This document shows, one piece after another, positions 9,462-20,562 of a stretch of DNA of 64,000 bases. The notes under the pieces were generated by a model. It ran no database searches and had not been told where the DNA came from. It saw nothing but the letters and a program-made list of their open reading frames with translations. The translations under genes and the position numbers were made by a program. Origin of the DNA: Gordonia sp. ABSL11-1 (GTDB lineage: Bacteria; Actinomycetota; Actinomycetes; Mycobacteriales; Mycobacteriaceae); the NCBI RefSeq assembly GCF_030315685.1, contig NZ_JASXSI010000010.1, positions 1 through 64,000 of the forward strand, in the 5' to 3' direction. Within the stretch, counting starts at the first letter, position 1. The number at the start of each line of letters is the position of its first letter.

Positions 9462-10238
9462 TCAGGCCACGCGGGAGAACAGTGACTGTCCGCTGGTGTG
9501 CGGTAGTGATTCGGCGACCAGACCCGCCTCCGACAAGGCCGCCCACGCGGTGACCTGATTCGCCGACAACACCGGTTTGCCCAGCTCGGCCTCCATCATC
9601 CCGAGGATCTCGTAGGTCCACAGGTTGGTGCAGGAGACGAAGATCGCCTCGGCGTCGGGATGGTCGGCCGACCGGATCAGATCGCAGGTGACCGCGTACG
9701 GGATCGTCCAGATCTCGTGATCGCGGCCCAGGCCGGCGTTCGACACCACGGTCCGGCCCGCCTCGCCGAGGAAGTCGCACAGCAGCCCGGTCAGCGCGGA
9801 CGTGTACGGCGTCGCGACGGCGATCCGCCCGACGCCCATCACGTCGAGAGCCCGCACCAATGCCTCCGATGTGGTCACCGCGGCCTGCGCCCCGGCCGAG
9901 AGCATACAGTTCGACAGTTCCCTCGCCCCGGTCATCCCATAGACGAAACTGCCTGACGCACAGGCATATCCGACGACGCGGGGTCCCACGGCGGTGACGC
10001 TGCGGACCGCCGCTGCGATCTCGGCGTGGTTGTTCAGGTCGCGGCAGAGGTCGACATCGACCGGTGCGTCGAGGAAGCCGGTGCGTGTGAAGTAGATCGA
10101 CGCCGAGTTCGGCATCCACCGCCAGAGCTCGCGATCGAGCGCCATGTCGAACGGGCACACCATCCCGATCCCCACCTGCTGCTGGGGCACCAACGCAGTC
10201 ACCCCTGCGGGCAGGTCGGCACTGTCCACCGGTTTCAT
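9462..10238 (-). CDS. Maleate cis-trans isomerase / arylmalonate decarboxylase family protein
   Basis: The 258-residue protein belongs to the Asp/Glu racemase superfamily. Two catalytic-type cysteines are visible: one in GYACASGSFVYG and one in FVSCTNLWTYEIL. These match the two-cysteine scheme of maleate isomerases, which convert maleate to fumarate. Other landmarks are LVPQQQVGIGMVCPFD at the N-terminus and VLSANQVTAWAAL near the end. No degradation genes adjoin it, so the physiological substrate is unknown. Confidence 0.8.
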   Translation of the reverse strand: MKPVDSADLPAGVTALVPQQQVGIGMVCPFDMALDRELWRWMPNSASIYFTRTGFLDAPVDVDLCRDLNNHAEIAAAVRSVTAVGPRVVGYACASGSFVYGMTGARELSNCMLSAGAQAAVTTSEALVRALDVMGVGRIAVATPYTSALTGLLCDFLGEAGRTVVSNAGLGRDHEIWTIPYAVTCDLIRSADHPDAEAIFVSCTNLWTYEILGMMEAELGKPVLSANQVTAWAALSEAGLVAESLPHTSGQSLFSRVA

Positions 10239-10325
10239 GCCCGAATGATGACATATCGTCGGATTGTCAACAATCTGTGTGAGGTGACGTTTGTGTTACC
10301 GGACTGCCTCGATCGTCTCCGCAGG

Positions 10326-10934
10326 TCAGCGCGGAGTCCGCGCCGGGCGGGGGGCTGCCCGGGCCTCCGCCACGCGCGACCGGATCACGCACTCCACCGC
10401 GTGGTCGTTGACGATCCCGCTGGCCTGCATGAGCGCGAACATCGTCGTCGGACCGACGAACTTCCAGCCGCGCTTCTTGAGGTCCTTCGACAGGGCGATC
10501 GATTCCGGCGACGTCGTCTGCGATTGCGGTTCGGGTGCGCTCTCGGGCTCATAACGCCAGAAGTAGGCCGGCAGCGATCCCTCTCTCTCGATCAACTCGG
10601 CCGCACGCTGCGCATTGTTGATGACCGCCTCGATCTTGCCGCGATGACGGATGATCCCCGCATCGCCGAGCAGGCGCGTCACATCGGCGTCGGTGAAGCG
10701 GGCCACCTGTTCGATGTCGAAACCGGCGAAGGCCGCGCGGAAGTTCTCCCGCTTGGTGAGGATCGTGCGCCAACTCAACCCGGACTGGAAGCCTTCGAGC
10801 GCGACCCGCTCGAAGAACGCGCCGTCGCCGTCGAGCGGGAATCCCCACTCCTCGTCGTGATAGGAGGTCTCCGGTTCGACGCCGGCCCACCCGCAGCGCG
10901 TCAGGCCGTCGTCACCGGTGATCACAAACGACAT
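10326..10934 (-). CDS. tag: DNA-3-methyladenine glycosylase I
   Basis: This base-excision repair enzyme removes 3-methyladenine from alkylated DNA. The zinc-site residues of the Tag family are present: CGW at the N-terminus, the His in SYHDEEWG, and HAVEC near the C-terminus. FERVALEGFQSGLSWRTIL and GWKFVGPTTMFALMQASG match the family. ATG at 10934 is preferred because AGGAG lies 7 nt upstream. An in-frame ATG nine codons earlier has no such site. The product is 202 residues. Confidence 0.93.
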   Translation of the reverse strand: MSFVITGDDGLTRCGWAGVEPETSYHDEEWGFPLDGDGAFFERVALEGFQSGLSWRTILTKRENFRAAFAGFDIEQVARFTDADVTRLLGDAGIIRHRGKIEAVINNAQRAAELIEREGSLPAYFWRYEPESAPEPQSQTTSPESIALSKDLKKRGWKFVGPTTMFALMQASGIVNDHAVECVIRSRVAEARAAPRPARTPR

Positions 10935-10997
10935 GAGGGCTCCTCGGATCGGTCGGGACACCGCACAGTATCGCGGGCCCCCGACATCTGCCGAGAG

Positions 10998-11810
10998 CTA
11001 GGTGATCGGCATCTGCAACTCGGTCTGCCAGCGCTCCCCGGGTTCGGGATGACTCACCAGATAGACCTCGCGCGCGGTGCCGTCGGTGCGGTGACCGTTG
11101 TCCTCGATCCAGGTCGCCAGGGCCTGATAGCCCTCCCCGACGTCGACCATCTCTCCGTGATGGACATAGCAGGCGGCGGCGTCGATGCCGGGCAGTGTCA
11201 CGGCGTCCAGACCGTCGATGACCGCGTCGTCGCCGACGGTGCAGGCCGCGGTCACGGTGAGTGCGCCGTCGGCGATGGGCGCGTAGGTGGCGACGATCGG
11301 TCCCGCCGGTTCGACGCCGGCGGCGCCCAGCGCGGCGAAGAGTCGGCCGAACAGACCTTGGATGACCGGCCCGACGTCTTCGTTGTTGTTGCTCGCGGCT
11401 TCGCCGGACACTGTCGCAACCCGCAGCGGGGCAACGGACTTGACGACAACGGATGTAGTGCTCATGGCGCCTTCCCTCTCGATCATCCGGAGTCTCGCCT
11501 CGATGCGGCCGAGCCGGTCCGACTCGACCGCGATCTGCGCTTCCACCTGCGCCTTGCGCAGGCGTAGCATCCCGCGCAGTTCGGCGGTGTCGATGTCGGC
11601 GTCGATGATCCGGCCGACCTCGGCCAGCGTGAAGCCCAGATCCTTCAGCGCCATCACGCGGTTGAGGCGACGCAGTTGATCCGCCTCGTAGTAGCGGTAG
11701 CCGCTGAACTCGTCGACGCGGGCCGGCTGCAGCAGTCCGATCGAGTCGTAGTGCCGCAGCATTCGGACCGACACCCGACCCATCGTGGCGAAATCTCCGA
11801 TGGTGAACAT
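10998..11810 (-). CDS. MerR-family regulator with GyrI-like effector domain
   Basis: The N-terminal MerR winged helix reads FTIGDFATMGRVSVRMLRHY and then the wing sequence FSGYRYYEADQLRRLNRVMA. A coiled-coil dimerisation helix follows at about residues 80-118. A C-terminal domain of about 150 residues resembles the GyrI/BmrR-type ligand-binding fold and ends in the typical YLVSHPEPGERWQTELQMPI. This layout is that of BmrR/BltR-like multidrug sensors. It is divergent from the GH15 gene. No efflux gene adjoins it. Confidence 0.88.
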   Translation of the reverse strand: MFTIGDFATMGRVSVRMLRHYDSIGLLQPARVDEFSGYRYYEADQLRRLNRVMALKDLGFTLAEVGRIIDADIDTAELRGMLRLRKAQVEAQIAVESDRLGRIEARLRMIEREGAMSTTSVVVKSVAPLRVATVSGEAASNNNEDVGPVIQGLFGRLFAALGAAGVEPAGPIVATYAPIADGALTVTAACTVGDDAVIDGLDAVTLPGIDAAACYVHHGEMVDVGEGYQALATWIEDNGHRTDGTAREVYLVSHPEPGERWQTELQMPIT

Positions 11811-11992
11811 GACACGATCACACTCCTGCCTCCCACGGTGTCAGGGTCAACACCGTCGCACGGTTCGTGGGCCCGCAGAACGAGCGACACCGGATCGACA
11901 TCGCAACCGAATCGTCGTCGCGGGTCACGAATCGGTCTCCGCATCGATATCGGCCACCCACCCACCGACCCGAACGCACGTACGGTGCGAGT

Positions 11993-13861
11993 ATGAGCGC
12001 CCGCTGCGATGGAAGTACCACGAGCGCGGACACCGGATCGGGTTACCTGCCCATCGCCGACCACGGCGTGATCGGCGATCTGCGCACCGCCGCGGTCATC
12101 GGCATCGATGGGCGGATCGACTGGTTCTGCTGTCCGCGCTTCGACTCCCCGAGTGTGTTCGGCTCCTTGCTCGATGCGGAGAAGGGCGGGTCGTGGACGG
12201 TCGAACAGCTCGACGGCGACGTCACGACCCGACAGTTCTACCTGCCCGACTCGAACGTGCTGGTGACCCGCTTCATGAGCGACGACGGTGTCGCCGAGGT
12301 CCAGGACCTCATGCCGATCGCGCGGCCGCACGACACCGATCACCGCACCCGCATCGTCCGACGGTTCATCTGCATCCGCGGCGACGTCCGATTCCGCGTG
12401 CAGATGAGCCCACGTTTCGACTACGGCCGCGCCCGGCACACTCTTGACATCGGGGGCACCGGGAGCCTCGTGTTCAGCACCGACGATTTCGATCTGCATG
12501 TGGCATCCGAGACCGGGTGGGAGAAGGTCGACGACGGTGACGCCGAGACCACCTTCACCCTGACAGCCGGTGAATGCACCACGATCGTTGCCGCACCCGA
12601 GCCGATCAGCGACGACTGTTACGGCCACGACAGCGACCCCGCTGTCGTCTCGGCGACCGTCGCCTTCTGGCAGCAGTGGATCTCGCAGTCGACCTACACC
12701 GGCCGGTGGCGGGAGATGGTGCACCGCTCGGCGCTCGCCCTCAAACTGCTCACCCACGAGCCGACCGGCGCGGTCGTCTCCGCGGTGACGACCGGACTGC
12801 CCGAGGACATCGGTGGAGAACGCAATTGGGACTACCGCTATGTGTGGATCCGAGACACCGCCTTCACGCTGTACGCGTTGCTGCGTCTCGGGTTCCTCGA
12901 CGAGGCGGCATCGTTCATGGAGTGGTTGACCTGCCGGTTCGACAACCATGCCAACAACGACGGCGACGACGACGCCGTCGACATCGGCCCGCTGCGGCTG
13001 ATGTACACACTCGACGGGGACCCGCCGCCCGAGGAGACCGTGCTCGATCACTGGGAGGGATACCGCGGGTCGTCGCCGGTGGTGATCGGCAACGCGGCCG
13101 CCGGCCAGTTGCAGCTCGACATCTACGGCGAACTCGTCGACTCGGTGTATCTGTACAACAAGTACGGTCCCGGCATCTCCTATCAGTCGTGGTCGCATCT
13201 GTGCGAGGTGGCGGGGTGGCTCGTCGACAACTGGGACCAGCCCGATCGCAGCATCTGGGAAGTCCGTTCGGAGCCACAGGATTATGTGTTCTCACGGCTC
13301 ATGTCGTGGGTGGCTCTCGAACGGATGATCCGGATGTCGCGGCAGCGCGGACTGCCCGGGGACATCGCTGGATGGATGCGAGCACGCGACGAGATCTTCG
13401 CGCAGATCATGGATCGCGGGTGGAACGATGACCTCGGCGCATTCGTCCAGACCCTCGACTCCGATCGGCTCGACGCCTCGTTGCTGCTCATCCCCGCCGT
13501 GAAGTTGTTGGCGCCCACTGACGATCGGTTCCAGAGCACCCTGCGCGCCTTCGAAAAGGATCTCGTCAGCGACACCCTCGTATTCCGGTACGACACCTCC
13601 GACGGCCACGATGGACTCGACGGATCGGAGGGAACGTTCTCGCTGTGTACGTTCTGGTACGTCGAGGCCCTGACCCGGTCCGGACGCCTCGCCGACGCTC
13701 GCCTCGCGCTCGAGAAGATGTTCACCCACGCCAATCACCTGGGCCTCTACACCGAGCAGATCGGCCTGACCGGGGAGCAACTCGGCAATCTGCCGCAGGC
13801 GTTCACCCATCTGTCGCTGATCAGCGCCGCCATCAATCTGGATCGGCGACTCGGCGACTGA
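11993..13861 (+). CDS. GH15 family glycosidase, probably trehalase or glucoamylase
   Basis: The protein has 622 residues from ATG 11993. The N-terminal beta domain begins YLPIADHGVIGDLRTAAVIG and IDWFCCPRFDSPSVF. The (alpha/alpha)6 catalytic domain carries NWDYRYVWIRDTAFTLYALL and a second acidic region, EGTFSLCTFWYVEAL, both typical of GH15. Mycobacterial members of this branch are trehalases, so trehalose hydrolysis is a fair guess. No signal peptide is visible, so it is cytoplasmic. An upstream in-frame extension exists, but ATG 11993 fits the family N-terminus better. No strong ribosome-binding site is seen. Confidence 0.92.
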   Translation: MSARCDGSTTSADTGSGYLPIADHGVIGDLRTAAVIGIDGRIDWFCCPRFDSPSVFGSLLDAEKGGSWTVEQLDGDVTTRQFYLPDSNVLVTRFMSDDGVAEVQDLMPIARPHDTDHRTRIVRRFICIRGDVRFRVQMSPRFDYGRARHTLDIGGTGSLVFSTDDFDLHVASETGWEKVDDGDAETTFTLTAGECTTIVAAPEPISDDCYGHDSDPAVVSATVAFWQQWISQSTYTGRWREMVHRSALALKLLTHEPTGAVVSAVTTGLPEDIGGERNWDYRYVWIRDTAFTLYALLRLGFLDEAASFMEWLTCRFDNHANNDGDDDAVDIGPLRLMYTLDGDPPPEETVLDHWEGYRGSSPVVIGNAAAGQLQLDIYGELVDSVYLYNKYGPGISYQSWSHLCEVAGWLVDNWDQPDRSIWEVRSEPQDYVFSRLMSWVALERMIRMSRQRGLPGDIAGWMRARDEIFAQIMDRGWNDDLGAFVQTLDSDRLDASLLLIPAVKLLAPTDDRFQSTLRAFEKDLVSDTLVFRYDTSDGHDGLDGSEGTFSLCTFWYVEALTRSGRLADARLALEKMFTHANHLGLYTEQIGLTGEQLGNLPQAFTHLSLISAAINLDRRLGD

Positions 13862-14018
13862 GGGGGCCGTTATCACCCCGTTATCCGAGTTGCGATCGCG
13901 TCGCACCTGCCCTGGTGACACGGCCGACGGGGTTTCCTGCCGATAACGTCGGGGAAAGCGCCGATGGTGAACATCTCGTCCGGGCGCAGGGGTCTGAGGA
14001 TACGAGGCGGGTGGACAG

Positions 14019-14621
14019 ATGACAGTTCTCGACCGACCACTCTCGACGGACCTGTTCGCACCGGCTGACCCCATGCGCGAACTCGCCGAGTTGTTGACCC
14101 GCATTGCGTGCGGTGACCAGGCCGCGTTCGCGCGATTCTACGACCTCACGTGCGCTCGGGTCTACGGCATGGCCCTGCGGGTCCTGCGCGACGCGGGATA
14201 CAGCGAGGAGGCGACACAGGAGGTCTACCTCCAGGTGTGGCGGTCGGCGGCGGGCTTCGACCCACGTTCGGGTTCTGCCCTGTCCTGGCTCATCACGATG
14301 ACCCATCGCCGCGCCGTCGACCGCGTCCGCTCCGAGGCCGCGTCCAGCCGGCGATCGACCTGGTACGGGATCACCACCATCCGCCGGCCCGGCGATGACG
14401 TCGGCGAGATCGTCGAAGCCCGCGAACGTGACCAGGTCGTCCGCGACGGACTCGGCGTGCTGACGGATCTGCAGCGGGAATCGGTGGAACTGGCCTATTT
14501 CCAAGGACTCTCGTATCGCGAGGTGGCCGAGCGTCTCGGTGTCGCACTGCCGACCGTCAAGTCCCGGATCCGCGACGGGATGCGTCGCCTCCGCGCCCAC
14601 GTCGCGCCGCTGTCGGCGTGA
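14019..14621 (+). CDS. sigK: ECF sigma factor of the SigK type
   Basis: The 200-residue sigma-70-like factor has region 2 from AAFARFYDLTCARVYGMALR to YLQVWRSAAGFDP and ALSWLITMTHRRAVDRVRSE, and region 4 with TDLQRESVELAYFQGLSYRE and ALPTVKSRIRDGMRRLR. It closely resembles mycobacterial SigK over most of its length. In mycobacteria SigK is held by the membrane anti-sigma factor RskA encoded next to it. Here the next gene is a dihydroxyacetone kinase and no RskA-like gene is nearby. How it is restrained is therefore unclear. Confidence 0.9.
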   Translation: MTVLDRPLSTDLFAPADPMRELAELLTRIACGDQAAFARFYDLTCARVYGMALRVLRDAGYSEEATQEVYLQVWRSAAGFDPRSGSALSWLITMTHRRAVDRVRSEAASSRRSTWYGITTIRRPGDDVGEIVEARERDQVVRDGLGVLTDLQRESVELAYFQGLSYREVAERLGVALPTVKSRIRDGMRRLRAHVAPLSA

Positions 14622-14655
14622 GGGTCCGCTCAGACCCGACCCCTACCCTGGAATC

Positions 14656-16284
14656 GTGACCCCGCACGAGTACGTCCTCAACTCTCCGGACACCTTCATC
14701 ACCGACGCGCTGCGCGGATTCCTCGCCGCCAATCCGTCGATCTCCTGGGAGCCCGATCCCGGATTCCTGCATCGACGCCGTGCACCGGATGCGCCGCGGG
14801 TCGGGGTCATCTCGGGCGGCGGGACGGGTCACGAGCCGATGCACGCGGGCCTCATCGGCGACGGCATGATCGACGCCGCCTGTCCGGGCCTCGTGTTCAC
14901 CTCGCCCAACGCGCTGCAGGTCACGGGTGCGACGCGATGGGCCGACCAGGGTCAGGGCGTCCTACACATCGTCAAGAACTACACCGGCGACGTGATGAAC
15001 TTCCGGATCGCCCGCCACCTGCTGCGCGACGAGGTTGCGACCGATCATGTGCTCGTCGACGACGACGTCGCCACCGAATCGGAGTCGGGACCGGGCCGTC
15101 GCGGCACCGGAGCCACCATCATTGTCGAAAAGGTCTGCGGCGCAGCCGCTGCGCGCGGTGACGACCTTCCACAGGTCGCCGAAATCGGGCGCCGGACGGC
15201 GCAGAACTCACGCAGCTTCGCCGTCGCCTATCGCGCATGCACCATCCCTGGCGCCACCGGGCCCACCTTCGATCTCGAGGCAGACGAGATGGAGTTCGGC
15301 GTCGGCATCCACGGTGAGGCCGGGGAGGACCGCACCGCGCGTGTGGCCGCTTCGGAGTTGGTGGGGCGGATGCTCGACCGCATCGCGGACTCCCTGGCCC
15401 TGACCGCGGGTGAGCGGATGCTGTGCCTGGTCAACGGGCTGGGTTCGGCTCATCCGCTGGAACTGTCACTCGTGTTCGGCGAGGTGGTGTCGAATCTCGA
15501 CGCACGAGATGTCGTCGTCGAGCGTTCGATGGTCGGCACGTTCGTCACCGCCCTGGACATGGCCGGCTTCTCGATCACCCTCGTCCGACTCGACGACGAG
15601 ACGCTCGACCTGTTCGACGCCGACACGACGGCACCGGCGTGGCCGGCCCGCATCGGGCGAGGTCCGGCGCGGGTCTCCGAGGTCACCTTTGCCGAGCCGG
15701 ATGACGCCGCCGACGACGGGCCGGAAGCACCGTGGTTGTCGGCGTTCATCCGCCGCGTCCGTGACGCGATCGACGAGCTGACCGCATTGGATCAGCAGGC
15801 CGGTGACGGCGACTTCGGTGCCAACATGACAGCGACACTCGACCACTTCGATCTGCCGGTACGTGGTTCCGACGCCGACGTCCTCCGCGCAATCAGCACC
15901 TCGTTCCTGGTGCGGGCGGGCGGCACGTCCGGGGCGGTGTTCGGAGTCCTGTTCCGTCACCTCGCGACGGCGTTCTCCGCCTCCGACGACATCGCCGGCG
16001 CACTGCGCGATGGAACCGCCGCAGCGCTGGCAGAGATCCAGGATCTCGGCGGCGCCGATGTCGGCGACAACACGATGGTCGACGCGCTGGCACCTGCGTC
16101 CGACGCCCTCACCGAGGGTAAGTCGCTGTCAGCGGTCGCCGACGACGCGGAAGCGGGGGCCGAATCCACCCGCCACACAACGGCATCCAAGGGACGTGCG
16201 AGCTACGTCGGGGAGAACGCGCGCGGCGTCGTCGACCCGGGCGCCCTCGTCACCGGATGGCTGTACCGGGCCGCTGCCGAGTAG
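14656..16284 (+). CDS. Dihydroxyacetone kinase, DhaK-DhaL fusion
   Basis: The 542-residue single-chain, ATP-dependent enzyme phosphorylates dihydroxyacetone to its phosphate. The DhaK domain (about residues 1-330) has GVISGGGTGHEPMHAGLIG, VKNYTGDVMNF and the substrate-binding histidine in GVGIHGEAGED. The DhaL domain (about 355-540) has the metal-binding acidic run TALDQQAGDGDFGANM and the RAGGTSGAVFG loop. GTG 14656 is chosen because it yields the family N-terminus. It starts 34 nt after the sigma factor gene and may be co-transcribed with it. Confidence 0.9.
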   Translation: MTPHEYVLNSPDTFITDALRGFLAANPSISWEPDPGFLHRRRAPDAPRVGVISGGGTGHEPMHAGLIGDGMIDAACPGLVFTSPNALQVTGATRWADQGQGVLHIVKNYTGDVMNFRIARHLLRDEVATDHVLVDDDVATESESGPGRRGTGATIIVEKVCGAAAARGDDLPQVAEIGRRTAQNSRSFAVAYRACTIPGATGPTFDLEADEMEFGVGIHGEAGEDRTARVAASELVGRMLDRIADSLALTAGERMLCLVNGLGSAHPLELSLVFGEVVSNLDARDVVVERSMVGTFVTALDMAGFSITLVRLDDETLDLFDADTTAPAWPARIGRGPARVSEVTFAEPDDAADDGPEAPWLSAFIRRVRDAIDELTALDQQAGDGDFGANMTATLDHFDLPVRGSDADVLRAISTSFLVRAGGTSGAVFGVLFRHLATAFSASDDIAGALRDGTAAALAEIQDLGGADVGDNTMVDALAPASDALTEGKSLSAVADDAEAGAESTRHTTASKGRASYVGENARGVVDPGALVTGWLYRAAAE

Positions 16285-16287
16285 TCG

Positions 16288-16370
16288 CGGGTCGAGTAGC
16301 CACGAGGAACGACGCCCCCGTACCGCTGGTCGAGCAGGCACGAGCGCAGCGAGGCGGCGTATCGAGACCC
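16288..16370 (+). repeat. Dispersed GGTCGAG...GTATCGAGAC repeat, copy 1
   Basis: Intergenic sequence contains GGGTCGAGTAGCCACGAG followed by CGCTGGTCGAGCAGGCACGA and GGCGTATCGAGACCC. Related sequence occurs at 40876-40973 in the opposite orientation and at 48976-49067. It is a family of short intergenic repeats, each built from two degenerate units with GGTCGAG and TATCGAG landmarks. No coding potential is evident. Confidence 0.75.
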
Positions 16371-16373
16371 ACC

Positions 16374-16589
16374 TCACTGCCCGTCCGCGGTCCCCTCACT
16401 CCCGCCGACGGCGTGATCACCCTCGTTCGGGTCGTTGGTGTCCGCGGCGGCCTCGTAGACCTTCTTCTCCTCCGCGATGCGGTCGGTCTCGCCGATCTCG
16501 TCCTGCGGCTGACGTTCCCAGACCGAGCGATTCTCCTCGCGATCGCTCGGCAGGTCGGGATCATGGCGCGCGCCTGATGTGTCGGTCAT
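16374..16589 (-). CDS. Small acidic hypothetical protein
   Basis: The 71-residue protein is very hydrophilic and acidic, beginning MTDTSGARHDPDLPSDREEN and rich in Asp, Glu, Asn and Gly. It is probably intrinsically disordered. No domain is recognised. It is divergent from the DinB-like gene and ends next to a dispersed repeat. GGAGG lies only 1 nt before the ATG, which is closer than usual. Confidence 0.5.
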   Translation of the reverse strand: MTDTSGARHDPDLPSDREENRSVWERQPQDEIGETDRIAEEKKVYEAAADTNDPNEGDHAVGGSEGTADGQ

Positions 16590-16663
16590 GCCTCCACTAT
16601 GCCGGTCCGGACGCGGTTCGGGTCGGCTTCGCGTTGTCGGCGCCGGATGCCACCATCGTCCTC

Positions 16664-17176
16664 ATGACGACCACCTCCCGGCCGGTACCCCCGATGAACG
16701 ACGACGAACGCGCCACGTTGGCGGGTTGGCTGGACTTCTACCGCGCCACACTCGCCCAGAAGTGCGACGGGCTCCACGACGCCCCATTGCGCACGGCCTC
16801 GGTGGCACCGTCGGAACTCACCCTGCTCGGGCTGCTCCAACACATGGCCGAGGTCGAGCGCAATTGGTTTCGCCGCGTCCTGATCGGCGAGGACATCGGT
16901 CCGGTCTATGTCGACGAGAACGCATCCGAGGGACATGACGGCGGTTTCACCCTCACCGACGACTCGTCGTATCGCGGCGCCATCGGCGCCTGGGATGCGG
17001 AGGTCGTGCGGGCGCGCGAGAACTGTGCGTCCCGAGAACTGCAGGACACCAGCACGTTTCGTGGTGGCGAGGTGAGCCTCCGATGGATCTACCTGCACAT
17101 GATCGCCGAGTACGCCCGCCATTGCGGTCATGCGGACCTGATCCGCGAACGCATCGACGGCGCCACCGGGGTGTGA
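16664..17176 (+). CDS. DinB-like (DUF664) four-helix-bundle protein
   Basis: The protein has 170 residues from ATG 16664. It carries LAGWLDFYRATLAQKCDGL at the N-terminus, LGLLQHMAEVERNWFRRVLI with a His, and a C-terminal LRWIYLHMIAEYARHCGHAD with two further His. These three histidines fit the metal site of the DinB/YfiT superfamily, whose actinobacterial members include mycothiol-dependent transferases and detoxification enzymes. The frame is open upstream, but that part overlaps dhaK-L in another frame and is not coding. Confidence 0.85.
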   Translation: MTTTSRPVPPMNDDERATLAGWLDFYRATLAQKCDGLHDAPLRTASVAPSELTLLGLLQHMAEVERNWFRRVLIGEDIGPVYVDENASEGHDGGFTLTDDSSYRGAIGAWDAEVVRARENCASRELQDTSTFRGGEVSLRWIYLHMIAEYARHCGHADLIRERIDGATGV

Positions 17177-17183
17177 CGACAGC

Positions 17184-17244
17184 AATCGTCCCCGAGGGGT
17201 GGCGCCGAGGGGACACCCCTCGGACCGCCCTCTCGGGGACGATT
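17184..17244. terminator. Bidirectional terminator with nested hairpins between the DinB-like gene and clpB
   Basis: The outer arms AATCGTCCCCGAG (17184-17196) and CTCGGGGACGATT (17232-17244) are perfectly complementary over 13 bp. They enclose a second hairpin, CCGAGGGG (17205-17212) and CCCCTCGG (17216-17223). It lies between two convergent genes. There is no long T run, as is common for actinobacterial terminators. Confidence 0.75.
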
Positions 17245-17256
17245 CTGGTCATCAGA

Positions 17257-19809
<2,553 letters not shown>

Positions 19810-19837
19810 TCGCGTGTACCTTTCTCTCTGTAACGCT

Positions 19838-19858
19838 CTTTAGTCCACAAGGCTCAAG
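19838..19858 (-). promoter_or_regulatory. HAIR-like (HspR) operator, clpB-proximal copy
   Basis: On the minus strand the site reads CTTGAGC, 7 nt, ACTAAAG. The HAIR consensus is CTTGAGT-N7-ACTCAAG, so 12 of 14 positions match. It starts about 28 nt upstream of the clpB GTG. Overlapping it is a perfect 6-bp inverted repeat, GGCTCA-AGTA-TGAGCC, at 19851-19866. Confidence 0.65.
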
Positions 19859-19890
19859 TATGAGCCCACAGTTTGTTCAGCGCATCCAGG

Positions 19891-19911
19891 GTTGAGCGTA
19901 TTCCACTCAAC
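19891..19911 (+). promoter_or_regulatory. HAIR-like (HspR) operator, clpB-distal copy
   Basis: The site reads GTTGAGC, 7 nt, ACTCAAC. Both arms retain the TTGAG/CTCAA cores of the HAIR consensus and the exact 7-nt spacer, matching 11 of 14 positions. It lies about 80 nt upstream of the clpB start, 32 nt beyond the proximal copy. Two HAIR-like sites suggest cooperative repression by HspR, whose gene is not in this window. Confidence 0.65.
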
Positions 19912-19955
19912 CTTGAAGGCGAGAGTGATGTACATCACATTACGTGTCCGCACCC

Positions 19956-20414
19956 CTACCTACGCTCCACCGTCCGGGCCAGAATCCCGAGCGTCGCCCG
20001 GATACCCGCCTCCGGGATGATCGGAAACCGCCCGCGGATCTTTTCGTGGACCCGACTCCAGTCGTAATACGAGGTCACGCGCGTCCCTTCGTCGACGGTC
20101 TCCAACCGGTACCCGTAGCGGTGATCGAGCGGTGGCCGGACCGTTCCGGCGATGGTCCACTCGATCCAGCGACCGTCGTCGAACCCGGTGATGATGACGC
20201 GCACGTCGTATTTGCCCATCGGGAGGTCGTTGAGGGATTCCCGATCCATGTGGACGACGAACTCATCCCCCACCGCGCGTACCGGCTCGCCGTCGGCGCT
20301 CTGCAACATGCCCGAGCTGTCGATGGCGACGTGCCCCGCCGGGGAGCACAGCAGCGAGAAGATCTCCGCTCTGTCGGCCTCGATCAGCCTGGTCACCTCG
20401 AACTGCTCGGTCAT
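19956..20414 (-). CDS. SRPBCC (polyketide cyclase/START-like) family protein
   Basis: The protein has 152 residues from ATG 20414, which has GGAG 8 nt upstream. The SRPBCC hydrophobic-cavity fold is suggested by FEVTRLIEADRAEIFSLLCS at the N-terminus, DDGRWIEWTIAGTVRPP in the middle and a C-terminal helix ending RATLGILARTVERR. Members bind lipids or aromatic ligands; the ligand here is unknown. It lies downstream of clpB's promoter region and reads in the same direction as clpB. Confidence 0.8.
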   Translation of the reverse strand: MTEQFEVTRLIEADRAEIFSLLCSPAGHVAIDSSGMLQSADGEPVRAVGDEFVVHMDRESLNDLPMGKYDVRVIITGFDDGRWIEWTIAGTVRPPLDHRYGYRLETVDEGTRVTSYYDWSRVHEKIRGRFPIIPEAGIRATLGILARTVERR

Positions 20415-20506
20415 ACCATGTACTCCTTCGGCTCGCATCGTCAGATTCACTCCACGCTAACCACGAGGCGACGGGTCACGGAACACAATGGTCCGGGCAC
20501 AACGCT

Positions 20507-20535
20507 GCCCGCCGACCAGAGAACGGTCGGCGGGC
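20507..20535 (-). terminator. Hairpin terminator after the 20-residue peptide gene
   Basis: GCCCGCCGACC (20507-20517) and GGTCGGCGGGC (20525-20535) form a perfect 11-bp stem with a 7-nt loop. The stem begins 27 nt after the peptide ORF stop on the minus strand. No U tract follows. Confidence 0.7.
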
Positions 20536-20562
20536 ATTCGTGACAGAGACGTATGCGACGCG

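Noticed and set aside
14539..14655. N-terminal extension of dihydroxyacetone kinase
   Set aside because: It overlaps the sigma factor gene in another frame. GTG 14656 gives the family N-terminus.
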